A stretch of 33,472 nucleotides of DNA from a virus: the IMG/VR virus record IMGVR_UViG_3300044625_001067, positions 1 to 33,472 of that record; one strand, written 5' to 3'. Below the pieces are notes generated by a model that was not told where the DNA came from, made no database searches, and was given only the letters and a program-made list of their open reading frames with translations. The position numbers and the translations under genes are program-made. Of this stretch, positions 14,334-20,382 are shown in pieces (positions within the stretch are counted from its first letter, which is position 1; each line of letters opens with the position of its first letter).

Positions 14334-14768
14334 ATGATTGAAGAAGCACTAGCCAGTTTAGACTGGGCACCATCCGGTTCCAAGTACATACTGGTCTCAG
14401 ACAACTCTGACGGTAGACGACTGCCGTACATTGGCCCTTTCTCTTCGCTCGCAGCCGCGTCCGACTGGCGCAGCGATGCTGAGAGGCAAGGGGTTATTTA
14501 CGCAAATCGCTACCACTTGAGAGCTCTACAGGAGCCCCAACCCCTGGAAGAATCACCGGCACTGACCAACTCTGCCGTCACTGACCTGCTAGACTATACT
14601 GACATCGGGAACGGTTACCACACTTGGCTCACCGAGGATGGCCCCATCACTGTCACTCGGGAAGAACTGCGCCGAGCTTTCGACAACGCCTACGACCCGA
14701 ACGAGCCGGACTGGGCGATGAGAGTGAAAATTGACGATTCCACTGTCCCCCTACGTTTGCTACCTTGA
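14334..14768 (+). CDS. Hypothetical protein, LRxALxNAYD C-terminal module (144 aa)
   Basis: The N-terminal part (ASLDWAPSGSKYILVSDNSDGRR...SLAAASDWRSDAERQG) is unlike other proteins here; the last 60 residues (DIGNGYHTWLTEDGPITVTREELRRAFDNAYDPNEPDWAMRVKIDD, interrupted here for length) repeat the 12207-12395 pattern. It therefore looks like a fusion of that small domain to a second domain. No catalytic motif. Confidence 0.62.
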   Translation: MIEEALASLDWAPSGSKYILVSDNSDGRRLPYIGPFSSLAAASDWRSDAERQGVIYANRYHLRALQEPQPLEESPALTNSAVTDLLDYTDIGNGYHTWLTEDGPITVTREELRRAFDNAYDPNEPDWAMRVKIDDSTVPLRLLP

Positions 14769-14774
14769 ACTAGC

Positions 14775-14978
14775 ATGGAAATCAACCTGCCCTACGTTCC
14801 CTTTCTGTCCTCCGACGTCCCGTTTAAGGGGAGGGTCTATCGCCCTAGGGGGCACTTTATTCAAATGCAAGTTATCGGCCCCATCTGGTGGGCTGGCGGG
14901 TACTGCTCGTCTCCCGAAATTGCTCGTGTAATTAGTGACCGTTTAAACGCCGCTTCCAAATCGACCCGTACAACATGA
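14775..14978 (+). CDS. Hypothetical protein (67 aa)
   Basis: Seven bases after the preceding stop, context GCATGG. Beta-rich start (LPYVPFLSSDVPFKGRVYRPRGHFIQMQVIGPIWWAGG) and a short helix at the end (PEIARVISDRLNAAS). Last gene of the P8 unit. Unknown. Confidence 0.58.
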   Translation: MEINLPYVPFLSSDVPFKGRVYRPRGHFIQMQVIGPIWWAGGYCSSPEIARVISDRLNAASKSTRTT

Positions 14979-14999
14979 TTCAAGCGTACGAAGACCTTT

Positions 15000-15045
15000 G
15001 GGGCGGTTTCCACCCCCTGTTTCTGCTCGGGAGAAACGGTAAACT
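15000..15045 (+). promoter_or_regulatory. Promoter module P9
   Basis: GGGCGGTTTCCACCCCC, -35 CTGTTT (15017-15022), 17-bp spacer, -10 TAAACT (15040-15045). Palindrome TTTCTGC-tcg-GGAGAAA is imperfect and the -10 weaker than most, so expression may be lower. Leader GAGTTAAAAGGCAT resembles P11. Confidence 0.75.
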
Positions 15046-15069
15046 AAGTGAGTTAAAAGGCATCCCACA

Positions 15070-15411
15070 ATGACAGTCTCTGCTTCCGTGCTACTTTCAA
15101 TACTGTGTAAAGCCAAGGAGCTTGATGTTCGGGTAGTGTTTGATACCCGTGAGGAGTTCGGACGCTACAACGTAAACTTTCACTTCCCGGATCGCTACAC
15201 TGTCGATAAATGCTCCCTGAATCTCTTTAGTGAGAACATAGGGGAGGTAACCTTTGAGCAGGTGGCAGAAAGCCTCCTTTTAAGAGAAGATTCGCTGAGG
15301 CAAATAGAGCTGGACAGACAAGACAGCGAGAGGAAAGAGCTTCTGGAGCGGTTAAACCTATCCGACAAAGACAAGGAGTTACTTGGGTTGCAATCCTTGC
15401 CTGGCCATTAG
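15070..15411 (+). CDS. Hypothetical helical protein (113 aa)
   Basis: ATG 24 bp past the P9 -10. An alpha/beta start (SVLLSILCKAKELDVRVVFDTREEF) leads to a long charged helix (EQVAESLLLREDSLRQIELDRQDSERKELLERLNLSDKDKELLGL) with coiled-coil spacing. Single gene of the P9 unit, ending before P10. Role unknown. Confidence 0.62.
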   Translation: MTVSASVLLSILCKAKELDVRVVFDTREEFGRYNVNFHFPDRYTVDKCSLNLFSENIGEVTFEQVAESLLLREDSLRQIELDRQDSERKELLERLNLSDKDKELLGLQSLPGH

Positions 15412-15421
15412 ACGGCAGGGT

Positions 15422-15465
15422 GGGCGGTTTCCCGGCTTGCCCTTTCCGCCAAACCACGCTATGGT
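15422..15465 (+). promoter_or_regulatory. Promoter module P10 (variant spacer class)
   Basis: GGGCGGTTTCCCGGC, -35 TTGCCC (15437-15442), 17-bp spacer TTTCCGCCAAACCACGC, -10 TATGGT (15460-15465). Lacks the spacer palindrome and shares GC(C/T)AAAnCACGCTATA with P17 and P21. Drives the FGE-fold gene. Confidence 0.78.
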
Positions 15466-15497
15466 AGTTACGGTGAATCGACCCCATCCTGAATCTT

Positions 15498-16262
15498 ATG
15501 GAAAAACTTTTAGTTGAAGAAATCAGCCTCACCATGGTGAAGATCCCGTCAGGCAGCTTTTTGATGGGCTCTCCTGAGGACGAGCCGGAGCGATCAGACG
15601 ATGAAGGCCCCCAGCATGGAGTGACGCTGGGCGCCTTCTGGATGGCCCAAACACCGATTACCCAGGCCCAGTGGCGGACGGTGGCGGATTGGCAGAAGGT
15701 AGAGCGTGACCTGGAGCCCGATCCATCGAATTTCAAGGGAGCGAACCGTCCGGTGGAGCGGGTGTGCTGGTTTGATGCGCAGGAGTTCTGCCGCCGCCTG
15801 AGCCAGCGCACGGGCCAACGTTACGTGCTGCCGAGCGAGGCGCAGTGGGAATACGCCTGTCGTGCCGGCAGCAGCACGCCGTTTCATTTCGGGGCCACGC
15901 TGACGCCAGATCTGGCCAACTACAACGGCAATCACGTTTATGGAAATGGCCCCAAGGGCACTTATCGCGAGCAGACTGTTGAGGTGGCCAGCTTTGCGGC
16001 CAATGGCTGGGGCCTGCATGACATGCACGGCAATGTCTGGGAGTGGTGCGCAGACCATTGGCATTACAGTTACAACTTCGCCCCTGGTGATGACCAACCC
16101 TGGCATATACCTGCCGCTGCTGATGATGAACCAAGGCTGCTGCGCGGCGGGTCGTGGGTCAACTTCCCCAGGTACTGCCGCTCGGCTTACCGCTTCATCA
16201 ACCACCCGGACTTCCGCGGCCTCAACGTCGGTTTCCGCGTCTGTTGCCTCCCCCAGGACTAA
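15498..16262 (+). CDS. FGE/SUMF-fold (C-type lectin) protein, candidate retroelement target
   Basis: 254 aa. Standard order for the formylglycine-generating-enzyme fold: MVKIPSGSFLMGS near residue 13, WMAQTPITQAQW, RPVERVCWFDAQEFCRRLS, YVLPSEAQWEYACRAG, ANGWGLHDMHGNVWEWCADHW, LLRGGSWVN, CRSAYR and VGFRV. True FGE needs two Cys near the end of the fold; here only the second position (CRSAYR) is Cys, so oxygenase activity is doubtful. The family also serves as a display scaffold. The C-terminal 30 codons have the NNC pattern of a DGR variable region (see 16158-16229). GC-richer than neighbours, suggesting acquisition from a bacterium. Single gene of P10. Confidence 0.88.
   Translation: MEKLLVEEISLTMVKIPSGSFLMGSPEDEPERSDDEGPQHGVTLGAFWMAQTPITQAQWRTVADWQKVERDLEPDPSNFKGANRPVERVCWFDAQEFCRRLSQRTGQRYVLPSEAQWEYACRAGSSTPFHFGATLTPDLANYNGNHVYGNGPKGTYREQTVEVASFAANGWGLHDMHGNVWEWCADHWHYSYNFAPGDDQPWHIPAAADDEPRLLRGGSWVNFPRYCRSAYRFINHPDFRGLNVGFRVCCLPQD
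16158..16229 (+). other. Candidate DGR variable region (VR)
   Basis: In the loop of the lectin fold the surface positions read GTC AAC TTC, TAC, TAC, TTC ATC AAC CAC, TTC, GGC CTC AAC GTC: every one is NNC, as adenine mutagenesis of AAC template codons gives, while intervening framework codons are conserved in type (CRSA, PD, GFRV). The following GGTTTCCGCGTC could be part of an IMH. No template repeat or reverse transcriptase is seen in this window. Confidence 0.55.
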
Positions 16263-16319
16263 TTCTTTACCCTTAAACCCTTTATATCTTTACACTTCAG
16301 CTGTTGGCTGTGTGAAGTT

Positions 16320-16385
16320 GGGCGGCTTTCCGCCCCCTGTGAACCGGTTTACCCCCTTGTTTCTGCGGTGCAGAAACGGTATACT
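16320..16385 (+). promoter_or_regulatory. Terminator-like hairpin and promoter module P11
   Basis: Perfect GGGCGG-cttt-CCGCCC (16320-16335) is followed by CCGGTTTACCCCC, -35 TTGTTT (16357-16362), 17-bp spacer, -10 TATACT (16380-16385). Palindrome GTTTCTGC-ggt-GCAGAAAC. The separate upstream hairpin would close the FGE unit before the new promoter. Confidence 0.87.
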
Positions 16386-16409
16386 AAATGAGTTGAAAGG
16401 CACTCCCCA

Positions 16410-16757
16410 ATGACCTCACCCACAAAGTCTCTCCGCCCAACCATCGCCAACTTGGCCGCAGGTCAAATTGTACGCGCTGGATACAGTTACCATGGCGACA
16501 CATCCGGGGTCGTCAAATACCGTTTCATAGGCTTCAGGTACAACGACACATGGTTCAGCAACTTGAGGGATCTTAAGAATTTCATGGGTGCCACGACTCT
16601 TGCGAGCCTAGAACAAGCAGCCGAACGCAGGGGCACGGAGTCAATACATGCTGGGTTCAAGAGTGAGCAGGGTGAGTACCAGTGGGAAGCCTACCTCTGG
16701 AACGGTGCCTTCCAAGTTGGAACGAGTGCCGATCGCCTTTTGCTCAGGGCTGCCTAA
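16410..16757 (+). CDS. Hypothetical protein (115 aa)
   Basis: ATG 25 bp past the P11 -10 (context CCAATGA). Strands near the N-terminus (GQIVRAGYSYHGDTSGVVKYRFIGFRYNDTWF), a helix in the middle (LASLEQAAERRG) and an aromatic C-terminal part (YQWEAYLWNGAFQVG). Looks like a small alpha/beta domain. No relative recognised. Confidence 0.62.
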   Translation: MTSPTKSLRPTIANLAAGQIVRAGYSYHGDTSGVVKYRFIGFRYNDTWFSNLRDLKNFMGATTLASLEQAAERRGTESIHAGFKSEQGEYQWEAYLWNGAFQVGTSADRLLLRAA

Positions 16758-16783
16758 CCTCCTTATCTTTGACCTTGGCTATT

Positions 16784-16906
16784 ATGGAACCAACCATTCT
16801 CCCCTACCGTGTGTGCAGCAGCGTTGGCGCCGAGCACGCTATCCTTGCACTGTTTTTGAACCGACGACTGGCCTACCGGTTTCGGGACATTCTCTGGTCA
16901 GACTAA
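16784..16906 (+). CDS. Hypothetical protein (40 aa)
   Basis: ATG context TTATGG, 27 bp after the previous stop. MEPTILPYRVCSSVGAEHAILALFLNRRLAYRFRDILWSD: short helix with a basic end; too short for a domain call. Second gene of the P11 unit. Conservation in related phages would decide whether it is real. Confidence 0.42.
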   Translation: MEPTILPYRVCSSVGAEHAILALFLNRRLAYRFRDILWSD

Positions 16907-16988
16907 CCCGCTTGGGTAGCTAATCCGCCCATCTGGGTCGAGACCCTGACTCCGGAAGGGTGGCTGCGCGACCCTGACTGATAAGTTC

Positions 16989-17030
16989 CCTCAGCAAACC
17001 TCAGCAAACCCTCAGCAAACCCTCAGTAAT
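16989..17030 (+). repeat. Short tandem repeat CCTCAGCAAAC
   Basis: Three near-perfect copies of CCTCAGCAAA(C), spaced 10-11 bp, then a degenerate fourth copy (CCTCAGTAAT) and a final CAGCAAAC before the ATG at 17045. With a period close to one helical turn it could bind a protein cooperatively. The remainder of 16907-17044 contains no supported gene. Confidence 0.6.
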
Positions 17031-17044
17031 CACACAGCAAACCT

Positions 17045-17311
17045 ATGGGCAATTCAGGCAGGTCCGTCTACGGTGATCCCTTTGTACCAAGCACCTATAA
17101 CTGGGTCAGGGAAGGAGAAGTAGCTGTTGTAACTTACGGAGACACCGACGGCACTCGGTTCAGCATTCGCTACACCAAGGGGGCACTCCGACAGGCTCTC
17201 GTAGAGATTGAAAACAACTGGCTTCAGGGCAGTTCGTGGTTCTCCTGTGAACAGTCCTATGAATCCCTCAGAGCTTACTACCTGGCTGGCGGACAACTCT
17301 TTTCCTGGTAG
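17045..17311 (+). CDS. Hypothetical protein, distant LRxALxNAYD relative (88 aa)
   Basis: ATG context CCTATGG just after the tandem repeat; no promoter module lies directly upstream. Middle section WVREGEVAVVTYGDTDGTRFSIRYTKGALRQALVEIENNW follows the strand-strand-helix order of 12207-12395 and 14334-14768. The last part adds Cys and Trp residues (SWFSCEQSYESLRAYYLAGG). Unknown function. Confidence 0.6.
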   Translation: MGNSGRSVYGDPFVPSTYNWVREGEVAVVTYGDTDGTRFSIRYTKGALRQALVEIENNWLQGSSWFSCEQSYESLRAYYLAGGQLFSW

Positions 17312-17331
17312 CATCTCCGCTTTGGCTAGGA

Positions 17332-17395
17332 CCGGATAACCGTTTGCTTAAGGGCGGTTTCCCGGCTTGGTTTCTCGAAGGAAAACCGGTATATG
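17332..17395 (+). promoter_or_regulatory. Promoter module P12
   Basis: Upstream CCGGATAACCG, then GGGCGGTTTCCCGGC, -35 TTGGTT (17367-17372), 17-bp spacer, -10 TATATG (17390-17395). Palindrome is of the TTTCTCGAAGGAAAA type. The poorer -10 suggests a weak or activator-dependent promoter. Confidence 0.72.
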
Positions 17396-17427
17396 TAACT
17401 GTGATTACAGTTCACTTCAACTCTCCT

Positions 17428-17766
17428 ATGCAAAACCCTTTCTCACCTGCAGCGGAAATCCTCCGACTCGACATTAACCCTGTGGACACGATTCACCACG
17501 AGGGGATGGTTTACACAGAGGTTAGTGGGTGCGACATATGGCTCGTACAGGGTTCCGAACCAAACCAGTTCTACGTTTCTAATGCGTTGGGGGTCCGTCG
17601 TTCGCAGATACGAGAGGACCCTACTGACGCGGTTCTCGACTTACTGGAGCTAGACCCAACGTTGTTAGGCCGCTGTAACACTTTCTTCCCCCGTACTAGT
17701 CCTGGCCCTGAAAACTTTCAACTTATCCCATCCGACTATGACTTTCGACTCAAAGACACCCTTTGA
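17428..17766 (+). CDS. Hypothetical protein (112 aa)
   Basis: ATG 17428 lies 33 bp past the P12 -10; the open frame continues 5' only through promoter sequence. Strand-rich with an acidic middle (IHHEGMVYTEVSGCDIWLVQGSEPNQFYVSNALGVRR). Overlaps the next gene by 29 bp. Possibly a small adaptor-like protein; no motif. Confidence 0.6.
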   Translation: MQNPFSPAAEILRLDINPVDTIHHEGMVYTEVSGCDIWLVQGSEPNQFYVSNALGVRRSQIREDPTDAVLDLLELDPTLLGRCNTFFPRTSPGPENFQLIPSDYDFRLKDTL

Positions 17767-17971
17767 TATTACGGTAGAGCTCTCAAAGGAGCAGGTTGAG
17801 CATATTGTCCAGGAAGCAATGCTCGAAAAGTTCCGAGACTACAACGTTGCAAAAGTTTCATTTGTGATCGGAACTGAGGAGGATCGAATGGGGTACACCA
17901 CCGGTCACTACCTTCGAACTGCAAAAGTTTCTCTGAGTAATAATCTGGGATCTGCTTCAAATGGACGTTGA
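17738..17971 (+). CDS. Small phage protein, first of a three-member paralog family (77 aa)
   Basis: Pattern: ITVELSKEQVEHIVQEAMLEKF, then VAKVSFVIGTEEDRMGYTTG...AKVSLSN. The helix-strand-strand layout with a basic/aromatic linker repeats in 21767-21994 and 21991-22200 (VNLTRAQIEALIKQEV...VISFKVSTQTDMR...GVDIVL). This layout (xxLTxEQVExxI...V.SV.F.vg....R....F.GV.V.v) is frequent in phage genomes and has no known function. Confidence 0.68.
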   Translation: MTFDSKTPFDITVELSKEQVEHIVQEAMLEKFRDYNVAKVSFVIGTEEDRMGYTTGHYLRTAKVSLSNNLGSASNGR

Positions 17972-18020
17972 ACGTCAAACCTTGATGAGGAGCGAAATTA
18001 GCAGCGAAGTGGTACAATGA
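17961..18020 (+). CDS. Possible 19-aa coupled peptide
   Basis: ATG 17961 overlaps the upstream stop and its TGA overlaps the next ATG (ATGA, 18017). MDVERQTLMRSEISSEVVQ would be an amphipathic helix. The unbroken chain of overlaps to 18288 is the main evidence; length alone makes it weak. Confidence 0.3.
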   Translation: MDVERQTLMRSEISSEVVQ

Positions 18021-18091
18021 CAATCCTTGCAAATTTCTCTTCGAGAAAACAAGCCGGTAAACCGTCACAGAGCAAGGGGTTGGGCCAGTGA
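18017..18091 (+). CDS. Possible 24-aa basic peptide over an inverted module
   Basis: ATGA and GTGA overlaps at both ends (18017, 18088). MTILANFSSRKQAGKPSQSKGLGQ is basic; the SSRKQAGKP part is encoded by the inverted promoter-like element at 18034-18064. Either the element inserted into coding DNA and is tolerated, or the ORF is fortuitous. Confidence 0.3.
   Translation: MTILANFSSRKQAGKPSQSKGLGQ
18034..18064 (-). other. Inverted module copy lacking a -10
   Basis: Read on the minus strand: CGGTTTACCGGC, TTGTTT, then TTTCTC-gaa-GAGAAA, as in P12/P13. Where the -10 should be (17 bp on) the minus strand reads CAAGGA, not TATAnT. It would point back into 17738-17971. Operator and hairpin parts are thus kept without the promoter. 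Confidence 0.6.
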
Positions 18092-18288
18092 AAGACGTAA
18101 CATACGTGAAGCTAAATGAGATTTGCAACCGTCACGAGATCACCCAATCCGCACGAGCAGAACTCCGAGAACTTTTCCGAGGTGTAATGAGCAGAGCAAA
18201 CTCAGACGAAGCCTTCCTTCGAGATTCCCTTGAAGACCGAGCAGAGCGTCAGCGACACCAAGACACTTCCTACCAGGGAAGTTGGTGA
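18088..18288 (+). CDS. Hypothetical protein, paralog of 23285 (66 aa)
   Basis: GTG start in a GTGA overlap. LNEICNRHEITQSARAELRELFRG parallels LQAIFQIHAIPEQAQNELRELFKK in the 23285 protein; both are then followed by a charged, variable helical end. The conserved part may be a small helix-turn-helix-like unit. Function unknown. Confidence 0.58.
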   Translation: MKDVTYVKLNEICNRHEITQSARAELRELFRGVMSRANSDEAFLRDSLEDRAERQRHQDTSYQGSW

Positions 18289-18321
18289 GTTACTCCGAAA
18301 GCCCACTCAACAAACAGTAAG

Positions 18322-18558
18322 ATGGAAACCAAACGAGAAGGACCCCACCTCCACTTAACAGCAGATTGCTACGGGTGCCGATACGTGACTAGCGAGCAAT
18401 ACCGCTGCCAAAGCGACAGCGGGTCCGATGTTTATTGTACGCATCCCTCGTTTGAAACACGGCGCAGCATAGGCGACACTCGCTGGGTTACACCGGACTG
18501 GTGCCCCTTTGCAGCCCCAATGCTTTCCATACGAAAGCAACTTGAATCCCCCAAGTAA
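18322..18558 (+). CDS. Cys-rich putative zinc-binding protein (78 aa)
   Basis: Cys spacing CYGCRY...YRC...YC...WC: ADCYGCRYVTSEQYRCQ, DVYCTHP, then TPDWCPF near the end. A CxxC knuckle plus later single Cys and a TPxWCP box is the pattern of small zinc-ribbon proteins found in phages. Probably binds one or two zinc ions; partner unknown. Separate ATG 33 bp after the previous stop. Confidence 0.65.
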   Translation: METKREGPHLHLTADCYGCRYVTSEQYRCQSDSGSDVYCTHPSFETRRSIGDTRWVTPDWCPFAAPMLSIRKQLESPK

Positions 18559-18559
18559 C

Positions 18560-18583
18560 TTGAGTCACTCGTTGAGTCACTCG
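18560..18583 (+). repeat. Perfect 12-bp tandem repeat
   Basis: TTGAGTCACTCG occurs twice in direct succession, between the stop at 18558 and the ATG at 18604. GAGTCACTC also has partial dyad symmetry (GAGT...ACTC), so this could be a pair of operator sites. Confidence 0.7.
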
Positions 18584-18603
18584 CAAACTCACAACTCAGC
18601 AAA

Positions 18604-19017
18604 ATGACAACTCCCGCCGCAGCTGCCCTCTACCTTGCGCAGCACAACCTTACGATGGAAGGACGCAAAGTCGCAATTTTCAATCCAAACTCAAGAGACC
18701 TTGACCAGCTACCGGTAATCTTTGGTTTCAACAACGGTGGCTCTAGCGGATTCCTCGAAGGTGTTCTAGTGTCTGAAGATGGCACTTTTCTGGGCTCTCA
18801 CGCTTGCAGCAATGAAGCCTACATGTACCACGACCTTGGGATCTTGGAGGGTACTCGACCCGACCGCCACGAAAGGTTCCAAGAGCATTATCCGGTCGGG
18901 TACCGCATGGAGTTTGTCCCTTATGCGGACCTAAAGGAGCATACCGGACTCAATAAAGCCTTAGCTTTGCTCGACGCCAAAGGGGGACTGAATGCGTTTT
19001 CCTCCTATGATCCCTAA
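18604..19017 (+). CDS. Conserved-type phage hypothetical protein (137 aa)
   Basis: Begins 20 bp after the tandem repeat. Contains LPVIFGFNNGGSSGFLEGVLVSEDGT and a His/Cys-rich middle GSHACSNEAYMYHDLGILEG followed by RHERFQEHYPVGYRMEFVP. I recall this SxE(A/C)YMxxDLG...HYP...E pattern from other phage proteins, where its function is unknown. Single Cys and clustered His might bind metal. Confidence 0.65.
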   Translation: MTTPAAAALYLAQHNLTMEGRKVAIFNPNSRDLDQLPVIFGFNNGGSSGFLEGVLVSEDGTFLGSHACSNEAYMYHDLGILEGTRPDRHERFQEHYPVGYRMEFVPYADLKEHTGLNKALALLDAKGGLNAFSSYDP

Positions 19018-19023
19018 GAGGCT

Positions 19024-19084
19024 GGCTAACCGTTTGTTCTAGGGCGGTTACCCGGCGTGTTTTTCGAAGAGAAAACGGTATACT
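19024..19084 (+). promoter_or_regulatory. Promoter module P13
   Basis: Upstream GGCTAACCG, then GGGCGGTTACCCGGC, a poor -35 (GTGTTT, 19057-19062), 16-bp spacer, -10 TATACT (19079-19084). Palindrome TTTTTC-gaaga-GAAAAC. Unlike most modules it is followed by a purine-rich GGAGG (19094-19098). Confidence 0.72.
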
Positions 19085-19109
19085 TAGTTTTTGGAGGAAC
19101 TCCTTCACA

Positions 19110-19187
19110 ATGGCCAAGCTCCCCAGCACCGAGTTCCCTTACCACACGCAAAGCCGCTGGAACAATGCCCAGATACTTGCCCCTTAA
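19110..19187 (+). CDS. Possible 25-aa peptide
   Basis: ATG context ACAATGG, 12 bp after GGAGG, the best Shine-Dalgarno in this region, and 25 bp past the P13 -10. MAKLPSTEFPYHTQSRWNNAQILAP ends at TAA 19185-19187, before the ASCH-like gene. Position fits a real first cistron or a leader peptide; the short length prevents a firm call. Confidence 0.4.
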   Translation: MAKLPSTEFPYHTQSRWNNAQILAP

Positions 19188-19210
19188 CAACCACCCTTAC
19201 ACACATTCCG

Positions 19211-19981
19211 ATGGTAACCCCCAAAGAAACACCCGTCCAGTTCACTCTCGACATGGTCAGAGCCACACAGGCTGGCCTAAAGACACAGATGCGGATTGTG
19301 GTAGACCCGCAACCTGACTGTGGGAGTGGGTGGGAGATGCACGAAACGGACGCCACAGGAATGTGGTTTAAACCCCGGTCAGGCCCAGTCTACCCTCTTA
19401 TACCCTGTCCACTCGGAAAGCCGGGGGACCGACTTTGGGTGCAAGAGATATGGGCTGCGCGACATGAGTACGATCACTGCAGCCCTACTGAGATACACCC
19501 CGGCACCCCGATTTGGTACAAGAGCGACAAGCAAGGTGACACCTTAGGAGGAGTCGGTTGCTGGCGACCCGCAACATCTATGCCCCGGTGGGCCAGCCGT
19601 TTAACCCTAGAAGTTTCCTCTGTGAGAGTGGGATTGCTACAGGGCCTCACCGAGGTTGATGCTGCTGCCGAAGGCGTGATTGAAGACTTTAGACCTGTGG
19701 CGGATAAGTGGGATCTGTGTTCCTTATATCGCAACGCTTATCGTGAGCGTTGGGTGTCCCTCCACGGCAAGGAATCGTGGGACGCTAACCCGTTTGTGTG
19801 GGTGGTTGAGTTTTCACCAATCGCGACAAGCAACGAACAACCTGACTTTCGGTCCTTGTGCGCCGAGCTTCTAACTGAGCTTCAGTTTATGAGAAGGGCG
19901 ATAGCGGACGAAGTCGGCTACCCGATCCCCCTTTCTCCCCTTGAAGAAAGAGTCAGTGCGCTCCTCCACAACGAGAACTAA
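19211..19981 (+). CDS. Phage ASCH/PUA-like protein
   Basis: 256 aa from ATG 19211; an extension to 19091 would run through the minicistron. Blocks typical of a widespread phage protein: FTLDMVRATQAGLKTQ, PLGKPGDRLWVQEIWAA, IWYKSD, CWRPATSMPRWASRLTLEVSSVRV, LQGLTEVDAAAEGV and SWDANPFVWVVEF. ASCH/PUA-like folds bind RNA or modified bases; the phage proteins often carry unhelpful names such as morphogenetic protein. The last 45 residues (PDFRSLCAELLTEL...) are an added module shared with the next gene. Confidence 0.8.
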   Translation: MVTPKETPVQFTLDMVRATQAGLKTQMRIVVDPQPDCGSGWEMHETDATGMWFKPRSGPVYPLIPCPLGKPGDRLWVQEIWAARHEYDHCSPTEIHPGTPIWYKSDKQGDTLGGVGCWRPATSMPRWASRLTLEVSSVRVGLLQGLTEVDAAAEGVIEDFRPVADKWDLCSLYRNAYRERWVSLHGKESWDANPFVWVVEFSPIATSNEQPDFRSLCAELLTELQFMRRAIADEVGYPIPLSPLEERVSALLHNEN

Positions 19982-19997
19982 GCGTGTTGTCCCATAT

Positions 19998-20063
19998 GGG
20001 CGGATAACCGCTTGCTCTGGGACGGTTTACCGGCTAGTTTCTGCGTCGCAGAAACGTTATAGT
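19998..20063 (+). promoter_or_regulatory. Promoter module P14
   Basis: Upstream GGGCGGATAACCGC then GGACGGTTTACCGGC, -35 TAGTTT (20035-20040), 17-bp spacer, -10 TATAGT (20058-20063). Palindrome GTTTCTGCGTCGCAGAAAC. An ATG starts six bases after the -10. Confidence 0.87.
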
Positions 20064-20068
20064 AAGGG

Positions 20069-20098
20069 ATGGAAAAGTCCCTAAGAAACTCGTCTTAA
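20069..20098 (+). CDS. Leaderless 9-aa minicistron
   Basis: ATG at the predicted +1 of P14; MEKSLRNSS, TAA at 20096-20098, five bases before the next start. ATGGAAAA at +1 is shared with P18, P19 and (as GTG) P15. It may be a leader peptide that sets translation of 20103. Confidence 0.45.
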   Translation: MEKSLRNSS

Positions 20099-20102
20099 CA
20101 CA

Positions 20103-20378
20103 ATGAAAAACGTCCAACAACCTAATTTCCGCGATCTGTGCTCCAGACTCGCTGACGAGCTGCATAAAGAGACGTGTCTCTACCCCGGTTACGCTAGAGA
20201 GTCGGTGAGAGAGGCTGATAAGGCCCTCAAACAACCTGCTCTTCAGGTGAGCCGTGGGGAAGTATCTTCCCTATACTATGAACACGGTGGTAATGACTGG
20301 TATGAGGGGTTTTCCTGTGAAGACTTCGAGCGTGCTGTAGGCACTCTTCTGGCTCGTCTCGGTTATGTTGTAGTTTAA
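20103..20378 (+). CDS. Hypothetical protein (91 aa)
   Basis: Follows the minicistron by four bases. The start, QQPNFRDLCSRLADELHKET, matches the C-terminal module of the ASCH-like protein (EQPDFRSLCAELLTELQ). The rest has an acidic/aromatic patch (YEHGGNDWYEGFSCEDFERAVGTLLARLG). So this is a free version of a module also used as a fusion tail. Function unknown. Confidence 0.65.
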   Translation: MKNVQQPNFRDLCSRLADELHKETCLYPGYARESVREADKALKQPALQVSRGEVSSLYYEHGGNDWYEGFSCEDFERAVGTLLARLGYVVV

Positions 20379-20382
20379 GAAG

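Noticed and set aside
15227-16205. Long minus-strand ORFs opposite the FGE-fold gene
   Set aside because: They are shadows of a GC-rich plus-strand gene with clear domain motifs.
16262-16409. Template repeat for the FGE-gene variable region
   Set aside because: The expected AAC-rich near copy of the VR is not present here; the gap holds only a hairpin and P11.
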